From Niabella sp. (GTDB lineage: Bacteria > Bacteroidota > Bacteroidia > Chitinophagales > Chitinophagaceae), in the NCBI GenBank assembly GCA_017744715.1, contig JAGIAT010000012.1:186001-250000 (forward strand): a stretch of DNA of 64,000 nucleotides, written 5' to 3'. Shown piece after piece: positions 27,811 to 36,209 of the stretch. The stretch's first letter is position 1. Every line of letters begins with the position of its first letter. Below the pieces are notes generated by a model, which did not search any database, was not told where the DNA came from, and saw only the letters and a program-made list of their open reading frames with translations. The position numbers were made by a program, and so were the translations under genes.

Positions 27811-30800
27811 TCAGAATTTAAGATTGATGCCCAGGTTATAGGTTTTTACCTGTGGATAGTAGGCTCCATTGCTGGCTGCATCTATTTCCGGATCCCAGCC
27901 GGGCCAGAAATTGTCTGCAGTAAACAGGTTCTCACCGGAAAGGTAAATGCGCAGCTGGCTGATACCGGCTTTTTGCAATAACTGCCGGGGAATGGTATAG
28001 CCCAGCTGTACATTCTTTACCCGCAGGTAGGCCGCGCTCTTCATCCAGAAATCGGAGAGCTGCGTGTTATTGGTTTCGCCAAATGCCAGCCTTGGGAAAA
28101 TAGCATTGGGATCCGGGTTTTCCCTGATCCAGCGGTTTTTCTGATATTCGTAAGCAGTACCGCCGGAAAGGAAGGGGGTGATGGCATTACCGGTGAGATA
28201 GCCATCCCGCTTGCCCACACCCTGCAGGAATATGGAAAAGTCGATGCCTTTATAATCGGCATTCAGGTTAAGACTGTAAGTAAAGCGGGGAATGGTGCTG
28301 CCCAGTACCTGGCGGTCGCTACCGTTGATAATGCCGTCTGCTACTACATCTGTATAGCGGATATCGCCGGCGCCCAGCTTGCCAAACTGTTGTGCGTACA
28401 GGTATTTTCCATTGGCATCAAAATCAGTTGCAGACAACAACCCCATCGATTTTAACAGGTACAATGAGTTAATGGGATATCCTTCGCGGTTTACGATGGT
28501 TCCGGTTTGCTGGATGCCTTTAATGTCGAGTATTTTGTTCTTTACATCCGATAAGGTAAAAGTGGCTCCGTATTTAAATGCATGTGCGGAGTTGGAATAG
28601 TTCAGCTGGAAGTCCCAGCCTTTGTTCTCTACCACACCGGCGTTTTGGAAAGGTGCCGCCACGCCCATGGTTTTGGGGATGCTGAGCTCCAGCAGGATGC
28701 CGTTTGTCTTTTTATAATAATAATCAAAAGACGCCGACAGGTTGCGGAAGAGGCGGGCATCCAGCCCGATATTGCTCATCTCCGTGGTTTCCCAGGAGAT
28801 ATTAGTATTGGCAAGGTTCATGATCGCAGCTCCGTTCTGGATCTGTCCGTTCGAAATATATTTCGGATCAAGAGACACGGTGGGCGCAAAGGGATAGTTG
28901 TTGCCGATCTCCTGGTTGCCCAGTCTTCCCCAGGAGGCTCTTAACTTGAGTTCGCTCAGCACCTCTTTGGTAACAGCCATGAATGGTTCTTCGGAAATAC
29001 GCCAGCCGGCGGAGAAAGAGGGGAAGGTACCCCATTTGTTGCCCGCCGCAAAGCGGGAAGAACCATCATACCGCAGGTTGGCCTCCAGCAGGTACCGGTT
29101 GTCGTAGGCGTAATTGATCCTTCCGAAATAAGAGATCAGGGCCCATTCGGTAGCATAGCCGCCGTTCTTCATATTGGCAGAAGAACCACCGGAAAGCACG
29201 GGATAATCGGGAAACAAAAAATTATCGCGGAAGGCGCTGAAGCCGCTGTTGGAACCGGTATAATACTGGTAGCCGGCCAGTGCACCCAGGGCGTGCTTGC
29301 TGATATTTTTGGAGAAGGTCAGCGTGGCTTCCAGCTGGTTGGTCTTATCCTGTGCGGTGCTTTGATCCATGGTGTTCACACCGGGAACGGTAAAACGCAG
29401 CGTACCGTTGGGATCGTAGGTCTTTACCACGTTTACAAAAGAGCGCACGTTGGGTTGCGAATAGGTGGGGGCAAAGCTGATTTTACCGGTAAGGAATTCG
29501 AACGGCTTATAACTTAAAGAAAAATTGCCGGAGATGGGATAACTGGTCTCCCGCCAGAAACCACCGTTGCGGATGATGGCAACCGGATTTACACCATTCT
29601 GTCCCTCTGCCCATTGCCCGTTTGAATATTTCACCGCTTGTATGGCCGGCAATTTGTTCATCAATGCGAAGATCAATGCCGTACCTGTGGTGTTGCCCAA
29701 TGCAGCGCCGGAGCCCCCCGGAAACTGGGATACCGATTTGCGGTCGTTGTTTACCAGGAACACATCGAAGGAACCACTGAGCTTTGGCGAAATTTGCACG
29801 TTGGTATTTAAACGGGCATAGTAACGCCGGAAGCTCACATCGTCGATCAGTCCGCCCTGGTTCAGGTAACCAAAGCTGCCGAAGAACTGTACCCGTTCGG
29901 TGCCACCGGAAAGTGAAATAACATGATTGGTTTGAATGCCGCTGCCGGAAAGTACTTCCTTTTGCCAGTCGGTATCGGGATAAAGATCCGGCTTGCTGTC
30001 TTTATTGGCTTTATAGTTATTGATGTATTCTTCGGAGTACAGCGGACTGAGTCCAACATTGGTGTGCGCTTCATTGATCAGCAGCATATGATCCAGCCCG
30101 TTTACCATCTTGGGCCGGTCGGTGGCGCTTTGTTTTCCTACATAGCCGTCATAAGAAAATGAAAATTTTCCTTTCTTTCCTCTTTTGGTAGTGATAAGGA
30201 TCACTCCGTTGGCCGCACGGGAACCATAGATGGCAGCGGAAGCGGCATCTTTTAATACGGAGATCGATTCAATAGAAGATACGTCTACGGCGTTCATTGA
30301 CATTACAATACCGTCTACCAGCACCAGCGGATTGGAATTATTCAGCGTACCGATACCGCGGATGCGGATGGTGCCGCCGTCTACACCGGGCTGACCGGTA
30401 CTTTGGGTTACGGTAACACCCGGCGCCACGCCCTGCAGGGCCATGGAAGTTTGTCCTACCTGGCGTTTGGCCATGTCTTCACCGGAAACGGCGGATACCG
30501 CACCCGTAAGGTTCACCTTCCTGGTGGTGCCGTAACCAATCACAACCACTTCTTCCATCCCCTTGGTATCCGGCTCCAAACTAAGGTTCAGCGCGGTACG
30601 GCCATCCAGGGATTGCTCCTGTGTAAGGTAGCCAATGGCAGAAATAATGAGCACGGCATCCGGCTCTGTTTCCAGCCGGAAATTTCCCTGCCCGTCGGTA
30701 GTGGTTCCCTGAAGCGGGTTATTTTTTACGCTAACGGAAACCCCTTGCAGCGGGCCGCCCGCAGCCGCGGTGACCGTTCCGCTTACAGCTTTTTTTTGCT

Positions 30801-30888
30801 GGGCGTTTGTGGCCGGCGAAGTAAGAAGGAATGCCAGCAAACAGCCCAGTATCGGGCTACGGGCATAACGCAGGATCTTTTTTATCAT
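27811..30888 (-). CDS. susC-like: SusC/RagA TonB-linked transporter of the arabinofuranosidase PUL
   Basis: This outer-membrane oligosaccharide importer has 1025 residues. Features in order are a signal peptide ending near TNAQ, a carboxypeptidase-regulatory-like domain (about 34-110, VSGTVTAAAGGPLQGVSV), the SusC signature MEEVVVIGYGTTRKVNLTGA and a plug (IRIRGIGTLNNSNPLVLVDG, then ISVLKDAASAAIYGSRAANG). The barrel follows and ends in a C-terminal phenylalanine (LGINLKF). The length fits the family. It lies 76 bp after the MFS gene on the same strand, so the whole minus-strand cluster could be one transcript controlled by the LacI-type regulator. Confidence 0.96.
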   Translation of the reverse strand: MIKKILRYARSPILGCLLAFLLTSPATNAQQKKAVSGTVTAAAGGPLQGVSVSVKNNPLQGTTTDGQGNFRLETEPDAVLIISAIGYLTQEQSLDGRTALNLSLEPDTKGMEEVVVIGYGTTRKVNLTGAVSAVSGEDMAKRQVGQTSMALQGVAPGVTVTQSTGQPGVDGGTIRIRGIGTLNNSNPLVLVDGIVMSMNAVDVSSIESISVLKDAASAAIYGSRAANGVILITTKRGKKGKFSFSYDGYVGKQSATDRPKMVNGLDHMLLINEAHTNVGLSPLYSEEYINNYKANKDSKPDLYPDTDWQKEVLSGSGIQTNHVISLSGGTERVQFFGSFGYLNQGGLIDDVSFRRYYARLNTNVQISPKLSGSFDVFLVNNDRKSVSQFPGGSGAALGNTTGTALIFALMNKLPAIQAVKYSNGQWAEGQNGVNPVAIIRNGGFWRETSYPISGNFSLSYKPFEFLTGKISFAPTYSQPNVRSFVNVVKTYDPNGTLRFTVPGVNTMDQSTAQDKTNQLEATLTFSKNISKHALGALAGYQYYTGSNSGFSAFRDNFLFPDYPVLSGGSSANMKNGGYATEWALISYFGRINYAYDNRYLLEANLRYDGSSRFAAGNKWGTFPSFSAGWRISEEPFMAVTKEVLSELKLRASWGRLGNQEIGNNYPFAPTVSLDPKYISNGQIQNGAAIMNLANTNISWETTEMSNIGLDARLFRNLSASFDYYYKKTNGILLELSIPKTMGVAAPFQNAGVVENKGWDFQLNYSNSAHAFKYGATFTLSDVKNKILDIKGIQQTGTIVNREGYPINSLYLLKSMGLLSATDFDANGKYLYAQQFGKLGAGDIRYTDVVADGIINGSDRQVLGSTIPRFTYSLNLNADYKGIDFSIFLQGVGKRDGYLTGNAITPFLSGGTAYEYQKNRWIRENPDPNAIFPRLAFGETNNTQLSDFWMKSAAYLRVKNVQLGYTIPRQLLQKAGISQLRIYLSGENLFTADNFWPGWDPEIDAASNGAYYPQVKTYNLGINLKF

Positions 30889-30964
30889 ATGGACATAATT
30901 TTGGTGATCAATGTTAATGTTGCAATCGTTAAACCTGTAAGACTAAAACACCTTACGGCTTTAT

Positions 30965-32218
30965 TTATAATTTGATGATCTGGCCCAGTTTGCCGATCAG
31001 CAGTTGTACGCCAAAAAACGTAAGCAGGTACATCAGTCCTACCGCGATAAAAACGGGTGTGTAAGAAACATGCTGAACCGTCCACCCGATCGCAAATTGC
31101 GTAAGGATTGACGCGCATCCGCCCAGGGTACCACCCAGCCCGGTAAGGGTGCCCTGCACCGCTTTTGGAAAGACTTCCGCAGGGATGGTGATATTTCCCC
31201 ATAACCCATGCCCAAACATCACGCCGGTGATGGCCACTAACGCAATGGTAAGGCTGTGCGATGTAAACAGCAGCAGGCAGCAAAGGGGAATGAGCAGGGA
31301 GGCAGTCAGCATCACGGTTTTGCGGGATCGGTTCAGCGACCAGCCATTGTTGATGAGCCGCCGCGGGATGATGCCTCCGGCAATGGTACCGATGGCCAGC
31401 GCCAGGTAAGGAATCCAGGCAAGATAACCGACCAGGTTCAGCGTCATGCCCTGTTCTTCCTGCAGATATTTAGGGATCCAGAAGATCAGGAAGTACGTAC
31501 AGGGGTCGATAAAGATGCGCGCTACAAAACAGCCCCAGGATTGCCGCATGCGTAATAACCGGCCGATGCTGATCTTTTTTTTCGTGGTCTCCGGCTCTGC
31601 ATCGCTCTCAATATATTCCAGCTCTTCTTTTGAGATACGCGGATGGGTTTCCGGTGTGTAATAATATTTCCACCAGCAATACACCCATATAAAACCGATG
31701 AGGCCGGTTACGACAAAGGCAGACTGCCAGCCCCAGGCAATGGTGATAAAACTTACCAGCGGAGCGGCTACTGCGGCGCCTGCTGATGAGCCGGCGTTCA
31801 GCAGCCCGATGGCCAATGCGCGCTCTTTTAAGGGGAACCATTCTGCCGCCGCTTTTACCCCGGCGGGAAAGTTGCCGCTTTCTGCTGCACCCAGTAAAAA
31901 ACGGGCGCCGCAAAACTGCGCCACGTTTTTTGCAAAGCCGTGCAGTACATTGGCCACCGACCAGCTGCCGGCAAACCAGAGCAGGCTTTTACGGGTGCCC
32001 CATTTATCGACCAGCCGGCCACTGATGGCATACATAATCGTATAACTGAGCAAGAAGGAAGAGGTGATATAGGAATAATCGATATCTGACAGCTGCAGTT
32101 CCTTCTGGATCGAAGGTGCCAGTACCGACAGCACCTGGCGGTCCAGATAATTGAGTGCTGATACAAAGAACAGCAGCGCACCGATGCCCCACCTTAAATT
32201 CCCGTTGCTTTTATCCAT
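30965..32218 (-). CDS. MFS transporter, hexuronate/ACS-like
   Basis: This inner-membrane transporter of about 417 residues has 12 predicted helices. I start it at 32218 (MDKSNGNLRWGIGALLF), because the longer open frame to 32323 adds a charged stretch that overlaps the upstream gene. The opening segment with FVSALNYLDRQVLSVLAPSI resembles the ExuT/anion:cation symporter branch of the MFS, whose members carry sugar acids. The start overlaps the stop of the FAD oxidoreductase gene by 8 bp, so the two are translationally coupled. In this PUL it may import the monosaccharide or an oxidised product; the substrate is not known. Confidence 0.88.
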   Translation of the reverse strand: MDKSNGNLRWGIGALLFFVSALNYLDRQVLSVLAPSIQKELQLSDIDYSYITSSFLLSYTIMYAISGRLVDKWGTRKSLLWFAGSWSVANVLHGFAKNVAQFCGARFLLGAAESGNFPAGVKAAAEWFPLKERALAIGLLNAGSSAGAAVAAPLVSFITIAWGWQSAFVVTGLIGFIWVYCWWKYYYTPETHPRISKEELEYIESDAEPETTKKKISIGRLLRMRQSWGCFVARIFIDPCTYFLIFWIPKYLQEEQGMTLNLVGYLAWIPYLALAIGTIAGGIIPRRLINNGWSLNRSRKTVMLTASLLIPLCCLLLFTSHSLTIALVAITGVMFGHGLWGNITIPAEVFPKAVQGTLTGLGGTLGGCASILTQFAIGWTVQHVSYTPVFIAVGLMYLLTFFGVQLLIGKLGQIIKL

Positions 32219-33704
32219 GTTCGATATCTTTAAAAGGATTAAAATGACTCGCCGTGGCGCCGGACCCTTCGCCCTTGTTAAGGACCAGGCCCGGATCCGC
32301 TTCCAGTGTATCATCCATACCAATCAGGTATTGTCCCTGCCTGATCAGCGTGGCTCTTAATGCGTTTGTATCTACCTGCCGGCTGGTTAGTTGTGCGCTG
32401 GCCATCGCCGCCGCCGCTACACCGGCACCCTGGCCAATACCCATGCAGGTGGCCATTACCCGCGCGGAGCCAAAAGCTGTATGCGTGGCGGAAATGCTTC
32501 GGCCGGCCACCAGCACATTGTCGAGTCCGATGGGCAATAAGCTCCGGTAGGGGATCTCATAAACAGCTTTCCCGGACCCGGTAAAGATCTGTTGTTCGCC
32601 TTCCGGCGGATGAATATCGATGGCAAACGTACCACAGGCAATGCCATCTTCAAAAGCCCGGTTGGAAAGTACATCCTGTTCGGTGAGTTTGTAATCGCCT
32701 TTGATGTGCCGGGTTTCACGTACGCCTACCTGCACGCCCGTATCCAGGATATAGGATTGTTCAAACCCGCCTACATGTTTTTTCAAAAAATGATGGATCT
32801 GCCAGGCCTGGGACCGCGTCTCTATTTCCGCCCGGGTAAGATCTGCAGCATTGGTGCCGTCGATACCCTGGAGCCTTGTGGCATTTACGGCAATCTGGCC
32901 TTCCATCGGCAGTTGATAAAATAAGATCCTTGGTGCGGCATCTTTGGGAAACTCGCCGCTTTCCATTCCCTTTTTTACCAGCTCCTTTAATCCCAGGAAG
33001 GCGATCGCTTCGCTGGAATCGATCTCATCATCGGTGGGGGAATCTTTCAGGAGATCGCGGTTTTGTTTCATCCAGCTTCTGAGTGCGGTCATGTTAATAC
33101 CGCCGATGCGGTAAAACAAGGTCACCGGCTGCATGGCACCGTCCTCTTCACGGCCTTTTACAAAAGGTGCTCCGGCCATAGCGGCCACATCCGCATCCGC
33201 GGAACAGTCGATGATCACCTGCGGGCAAATGGCCTGCCGGCCCGATTTGTTTTCAATAATAACCGCCGTTACATTGCCGTTTTCTTTTTGCACGCCAACG
33301 GCCCATGTGTGCAGCAATAATTCCACACCGGCTTCCAGCGCCATCTGGAATAAAAGATATTTCATTCCTTCCGGGTCAAAGGGGGTCATGGAGGCGTTGT
33401 CAAAAGTGAGGTCGGTAATATGTCCTTGTGAGGATTTCAATGCCACCAGGCGGTTCACCAGTTCGCCCGCAATACCGCGGATGACCTGTTTGCCTTTTAC
33501 ATCATGAAACGTAAACATCGGGTTTACCATGGCAATGGTCAGGTTGCCGCCCAGGAAACCATAACGTTCCAGCAGCAGTACCTTAGCACCATTTCTTGCT
33601 GCCGCAATGGCGGCACCAATGCCTGCAGGACCCGCACCCACCACCAGTACTTCCGGACGGGCATACACCGGCAGCTCCCGTTTTTCTTCTTCGATAGCGT
33701 TCAT
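32211..33704 (-). CDS. FAD-dependent oxidoreductase (FAD_oxidored family)
   Basis: This flavoprotein of 497 residues has the dinucleotide-binding motif VVGAGPAGIGAAIAAARNGA near residues 21-40, followed by VLLLERYGFLGGN, which is typical of the FAD_oxidored (PF12831-like) group. The central VIIDCSADADVAAMAG and the C-terminal NVLVAGRSISATHTAFGSAR, with GQGAGVAAAAMA, complete the FAD site. No signal peptide is visible, so it should be cytoplasmic. Proteins of this group are common in Bacteroidota PULs, but their substrates are mostly unassigned. Coupling to an MFS sugar-acid-type transporter suggests oxidation or reduction of an imported sugar derivative. It is the first gene of the operon and faces the LacI-type gene. 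Confidence 0.88.
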   Translation of the reverse strand: MNAIEEEKRELPVYARPEVLVVGAGPAGIGAAIAAARNGAKVLLLERYGFLGGNLTIAMVNPMFTFHDVKGKQVIRGIAGELVNRLVALKSSQGHITDLTFDNASMTPFDPEGMKYLLFQMALEAGVELLLHTWAVGVQKENGNVTAVIIENKSGRQAICPQVIIDCSADADVAAMAGAPFVKGREEDGAMQPVTLFYRIGGINMTALRSWMKQNRDLLKDSPTDDEIDSSEAIAFLGLKELVKKGMESGEFPKDAAPRILFYQLPMEGQIAVNATRLQGIDGTNAADLTRAEIETRSQAWQIHHFLKKHVGGFEQSYILDTGVQVGVRETRHIKGDYKLTEQDVLSNRAFEDGIACGTFAIDIHPPEGEQQIFTGSGKAVYEIPYRSLLPIGLDNVLVAGRSISATHTAFGSARVMATCMGIGQGAGVAAAAMASAQLTSRQVDTNALRATLIRQGQYLIGMDDTLEADPGLVLNKGEGSGATASHFNPFKDIEHG

Positions 33705-33773
33705 ATGACAAATAATTTTCTGCTAATCTATTGCCCTGTTCCGGATAAAACAATGAATTGGCCGGTAAATTAC

Positions 33774-33801
33774 GCGGGAACATTCCCGCAACCGTTCCCG
33801 C
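33774..33801. promoter_or_regulatory. Candidate LacI-family operator
   Basis: GCGGGAA-CA-TTCCCGC (33774-33789) is a perfect 7-bp inverted repeat with a 2-bp centre. A third matching half-site (GTTCCCGC, 33794-33801) follows. It lies between the divergent FAD oxidoreductase and LacI-type genes, the usual place for autoregulated control of both. The palindrome is visible; binding by the neighbouring regulator is inferred. Confidence 0.7.
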
Positions 33802-33945
33802 AATTTCGTATCTTTCGGCAAGAAGCAGCAATTTTGTTTTTAACGGTCAAAATGGTTGTTTTGCAGCGGGCTTGCTATTGGGTATTTCAGGAATGAACAT
33901 CGCGCTGCAGGTACCGGCAGCATTGGTAAGTATAAAAAAGAATAG

Positions 33946-34962
33946 ATGAAAAATCATCAGGTAACGATTGTTGATATTGCCCGGGAGCTGGGCATCTCCA
34001 AGTCTACGGTTTCCCGTGCGCTCACCAACAGCACTAATATTCTACCGGAAACAAGAGCGGCGGTATTAAAAAAAGCAAAGGAACTGGATTACCAGCCCAA
34101 TATGCTGGCACTGGGACTTATCCGCAATGAATCGCGTACACTGGGAGTGGTAATACCGGATATCCAGAAACCTTTTTTTGCAGCCATAGTAAGCGGCATC
34201 CAGCATACGGTAAGCCGGATCGGTTACCGGATCGTAATTGCGCAGTCGGACGAGTCGCCACTGGAAGAAAAGGAAAATATAAAGGCCCTTATGCTGAGCC
34301 GGGTAGACGGCTTTATTGTTTGTCATACCCGCGATACAAAAGACTTTGAACACATCAAGCTCCTGCACAGTAAAGGCTATCCGCTGGTGTCCTTTGCCCG
34401 GATTTGCCCGGAACTGCCCATACCCAAAGTAGTGGAAGATGATTTTAACGGGCTGTATACTACCACGCAGCACCTGATCGAACAGGGAAAAAAAAGGATC
34501 GCACTACTGGCCGGTCCGCGGCAACTGCTGGCCAGCAAACTGCGGGTTAATGGATACAAGGTGGCTTTGCAGCAGCATGGTATCCCTTTTGATAAGGAAC
34601 TGGTAGTGCATACAAAGTTCCTGCACGACCAGGTGGCGGCTGCGCTGGAACGCTGGCTTAACCTGAAACACCCGCCGGACGGTATTTGTACGGTATACGA
34701 TGCAGGCGCAGTAAAGCTGGTGGAGCTGCTGAAAAAAAAGGGAATAAAGATTCCCCATGAAATGGCCGTTGCCGGTTTTGGAGACGACCCGGCGGCATCC
34801 ATTATCGAACCGGGGTTGACCTCCTATGCACAAAAGCCCTATGAAATAGGAGTAATCGCCGGAAAATATATGCTGGACCTGCTGAATAAAAAATACCCGG
34901 TGCACCATTCGGATATGACCATTTGTAAAGGCTCCCTGGTGGTAAGAGGCAGCAGCAGGTAG
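33946..34962 (+). CDS. LacI/GalR family transcriptional regulator
   Basis: This regulator of 338 residues has an N-terminal LacI helix-turn-helix (VTIVDIARELGISKSTVSRA, residues ~4-23) and hinge region. A periplasmic-binding-protein-like effector domain follows, opening with TLGVVIPDIQKPFFAAIVSG and containing GKKRIALLAGP and MAVAGFGDDPAASIIEPGLT. It is divergent from the arabinofuranosidase PUL, with a strong palindrome between them, so it most likely controls that operon in response to a sugar or phosphosugar ligand. Whether it represses or activates cannot be told from the sequence. Confidence 0.94.
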   Translation: MKNHQVTIVDIARELGISKSTVSRALTNSTNILPETRAAVLKKAKELDYQPNMLALGLIRNESRTLGVVIPDIQKPFFAAIVSGIQHTVSRIGYRIVIAQSDESPLEEKENIKALMLSRVDGFIVCHTRDTKDFEHIKLLHSKGYPLVSFARICPELPIPKVVEDDFNGLYTTTQHLIEQGKKRIALLAGPRQLLASKLRVNGYKVALQQHGIPFDKELVVHTKFLHDQVAAALERWLNLKHPPDGICTVYDAGAVKLVELLKKKGIKIPHEMAVAGFGDDPAASIIEPGLTSYAQKPYEIGVIAGKYMLDLLNKKYPVHHSDMTICKGSLVVRGSSR

Positions 34963-35290
34963 GGGCGTGCGGTTGTATTGAGGAGGGGTTATTATGGGCC
35001 CGGCTGCAGCGCTGCTATAAGCCTGGTTGCGTCGCACACTTCGGGGACAGAATACATCTATCTGGCAGGACTATGGAGACCTGTGAGACGTGCTGGCATC
35101 GCCAGGTCTAAAGCCAGAAAGAATGATCGTGGAGCTAATGTCCTGTGGTCGCCACTGTTCCATAAACCCCGTATGTTATATTAACCAATATATTTTTTCA
35201 ATAAGGTAAATACTAAACCGCATGGCAAAGCCGGGCATTCTTAAGTGTAGCCATAGTGCCGGTTTGGGAGCGGCGCCTGAAAAATAAAAG
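34963..35290. other. Intergenic region without recognised features
   Basis: About 330 bp between the LacI-type gene and the TetR operator. A short open frame of 68 codons (34978-35184) is present, but its product resembles no family and lacks any start signal. No repeat, RNA gene or terminator was identified with confidence. Confidence 0.4.
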
Positions 35291-35308
35291 TGAATGAACG
35301 CTCACTTA
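35291..35308. promoter_or_regulatory. TetR-type operator candidate
   Basis: TGAATGAACGCTCACTTA is an imperfect palindrome centred on CG with TGA/TCA arms, close to the TGAATGAACGTTCATTCA form recognised by many AcrR-like TetR regulators. It lies directly upstream of the -7 element of a TetR gene, where a bound repressor would block the promoter. Confidence 0.6.
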
Positions 35309-35323
35309 TTAATTTTGTTTACC

Positions 35324-35331
35324 TATTTTTG
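35324..35331 (+). promoter_or_regulatory. TATTTTTG -7 element of the tetR operon
   Basis: This is an exact match to TAnnTTTG, ending 8 bp before the ATG at 35340. Transcription would begin about 4 nt later, leaving a leader of only about five bases. A -33 TTG at normal spacing is not clear and would overlap the operator. Confidence 0.6.
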
Positions 35332-35339
35332 CCCCCGTA

Positions 35340-35945
35340 ATGAGGGGACGCGATTTAAATAAAGAACGCCTGGTGCGGGATACCGCCATTCAAATGCTGG
35401 TAGAACAGGGGCTCCAGGGCTTCAGCATGAATAAACTGGCGGGTGCCTGTAATATATCAGTGGCAACATTATATATCTATTACAAGGATAAGGATGACCT
35501 GATCCGCAAGCTGGGCGCTGATATAGGCGGCCGGCATATGGATGCACTGTTAAGCGGGTTTTCACCGGAGATGCGGTTTCGTGAGGGGATCCGGAAACAA
35601 TGGGAGAACCGTTCGCAGTTTTACCTGAAATACCCGTTGGAGGCAATGTGTGCTGAAATCATCCGGCATTCGCCGTATGGTGAATGTATGGATAAGAAAA
35701 AGCTCCGGACCTTTAAGGATGCCATGAGTGCTTTTGTTCAGAATGCTATCGACAGGGGCGAGCTGAAGCCCATGCCGGTTGAAGCTTTTTGGAGTATTGT
35801 ATATGGTCCGCTCTACACATTGCTGCGTTTTCACAGCGAGGGAAGTTCGCTGGCCAGAAGAAAATTTGTATTTACAAAAGAGCTGATGCTCCAGACCCTG
35901 GAAATCGTGCTGGATGGATTGAGTCCTTCCACCGGAAAAAAATAA
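35340..35945 (+). CDS. TetR/AcrR family transcriptional regulator
   Basis: This one-component regulator of 201 residues has an N-terminal TetR helix-turn-helix spanning about residues 8-55, with GLQGFSMNKLAGACNISVAT and LYIYYKDKDDLI. The C-terminal ligand domain is divergent, as usual. It leads an operon with a small HMA-like protein (5 bp gap) and an MFS exporter. The palindrome at 35291-35308 suggests autorepression that a compound carried by the exporter could relieve. The ATG at 35340 fits both the DNA-binding domain boundary and the near-leaderless promoter. Confidence 0.93.
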   Translation: MRGRDLNKERLVRDTAIQMLVEQGLQGFSMNKLAGACNISVATLYIYYKDKDDLIRKLGADIGGRHMDALLSGFSPEMRFREGIRKQWENRSQFYLKYPLEAMCAEIIRHSPYGECMDKKKLRTFKDAMSAFVQNAIDRGELKPMPVEAFWSIVYGPLYTLLRFHSEGSSLARRKFVFTKELMLQTLEIVLDGLSPSTGKK

Positions 35946-35950
35946 AGCCT

Positions 35951-36178
35951 ATGTATAGCGATGACAGCAAAATACTCGTCTTTAAAACCAATATTAAAAC
36001 CTTCCGCAGCAAAAGCCGTGTGCAACAGTTACTCGAAGGCCGGGATGACGTTTTGGCTTTTAATGTAGATCAGCAGGATGCGGATTGTGTGCTTCGGGTG
36101 GTGGCGGCTACCATCACGGCAAAAGAAGTGATAGCGTTGGTAAGGGACGCCGGCTTTCAATGTGCGGAATTGGACTAA
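35951..36178 (+). CDS. Small HMA-like protein lacking the CxxC metal motif
   Basis: This 75-residue protein starts MYSDDSKILVFKTNIKT at ATG 35951, just 5 bp after the tetR stop; the longer frame that reaches back into tetR is not used. Its size and pattern (ILVFKTNIKT, then DDVLAFNVDQQDADCVLRVV, then ITAKEVIALVRDAGFQCAEL) fit a ferredoxin-like heavy-metal-associated fold. The CxxC metal-binding loop is absent, so it is probably not a copper chaperone. Such cysteine-poor versions occur in Bacteroidota next to regulators and transporters, but their role is unknown. Confidence 0.75.
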   Translation: MYSDDSKILVFKTNIKTFRSKSRVQQLLEGRDDVLAFNVDQQDADCVLRVVAATITAKEVIALVRDAGFQCAELD

Positions 36179-36209
36179 GATCTGTCCGTTTAATAAAAAA
36201 ACAAAACAA

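Noticed and set aside
34978..35184. 68-codon open frame after the LacI gene
   Set aside because: No family resemblance, no start signal, and composition like the surrounding non-coding DNA.
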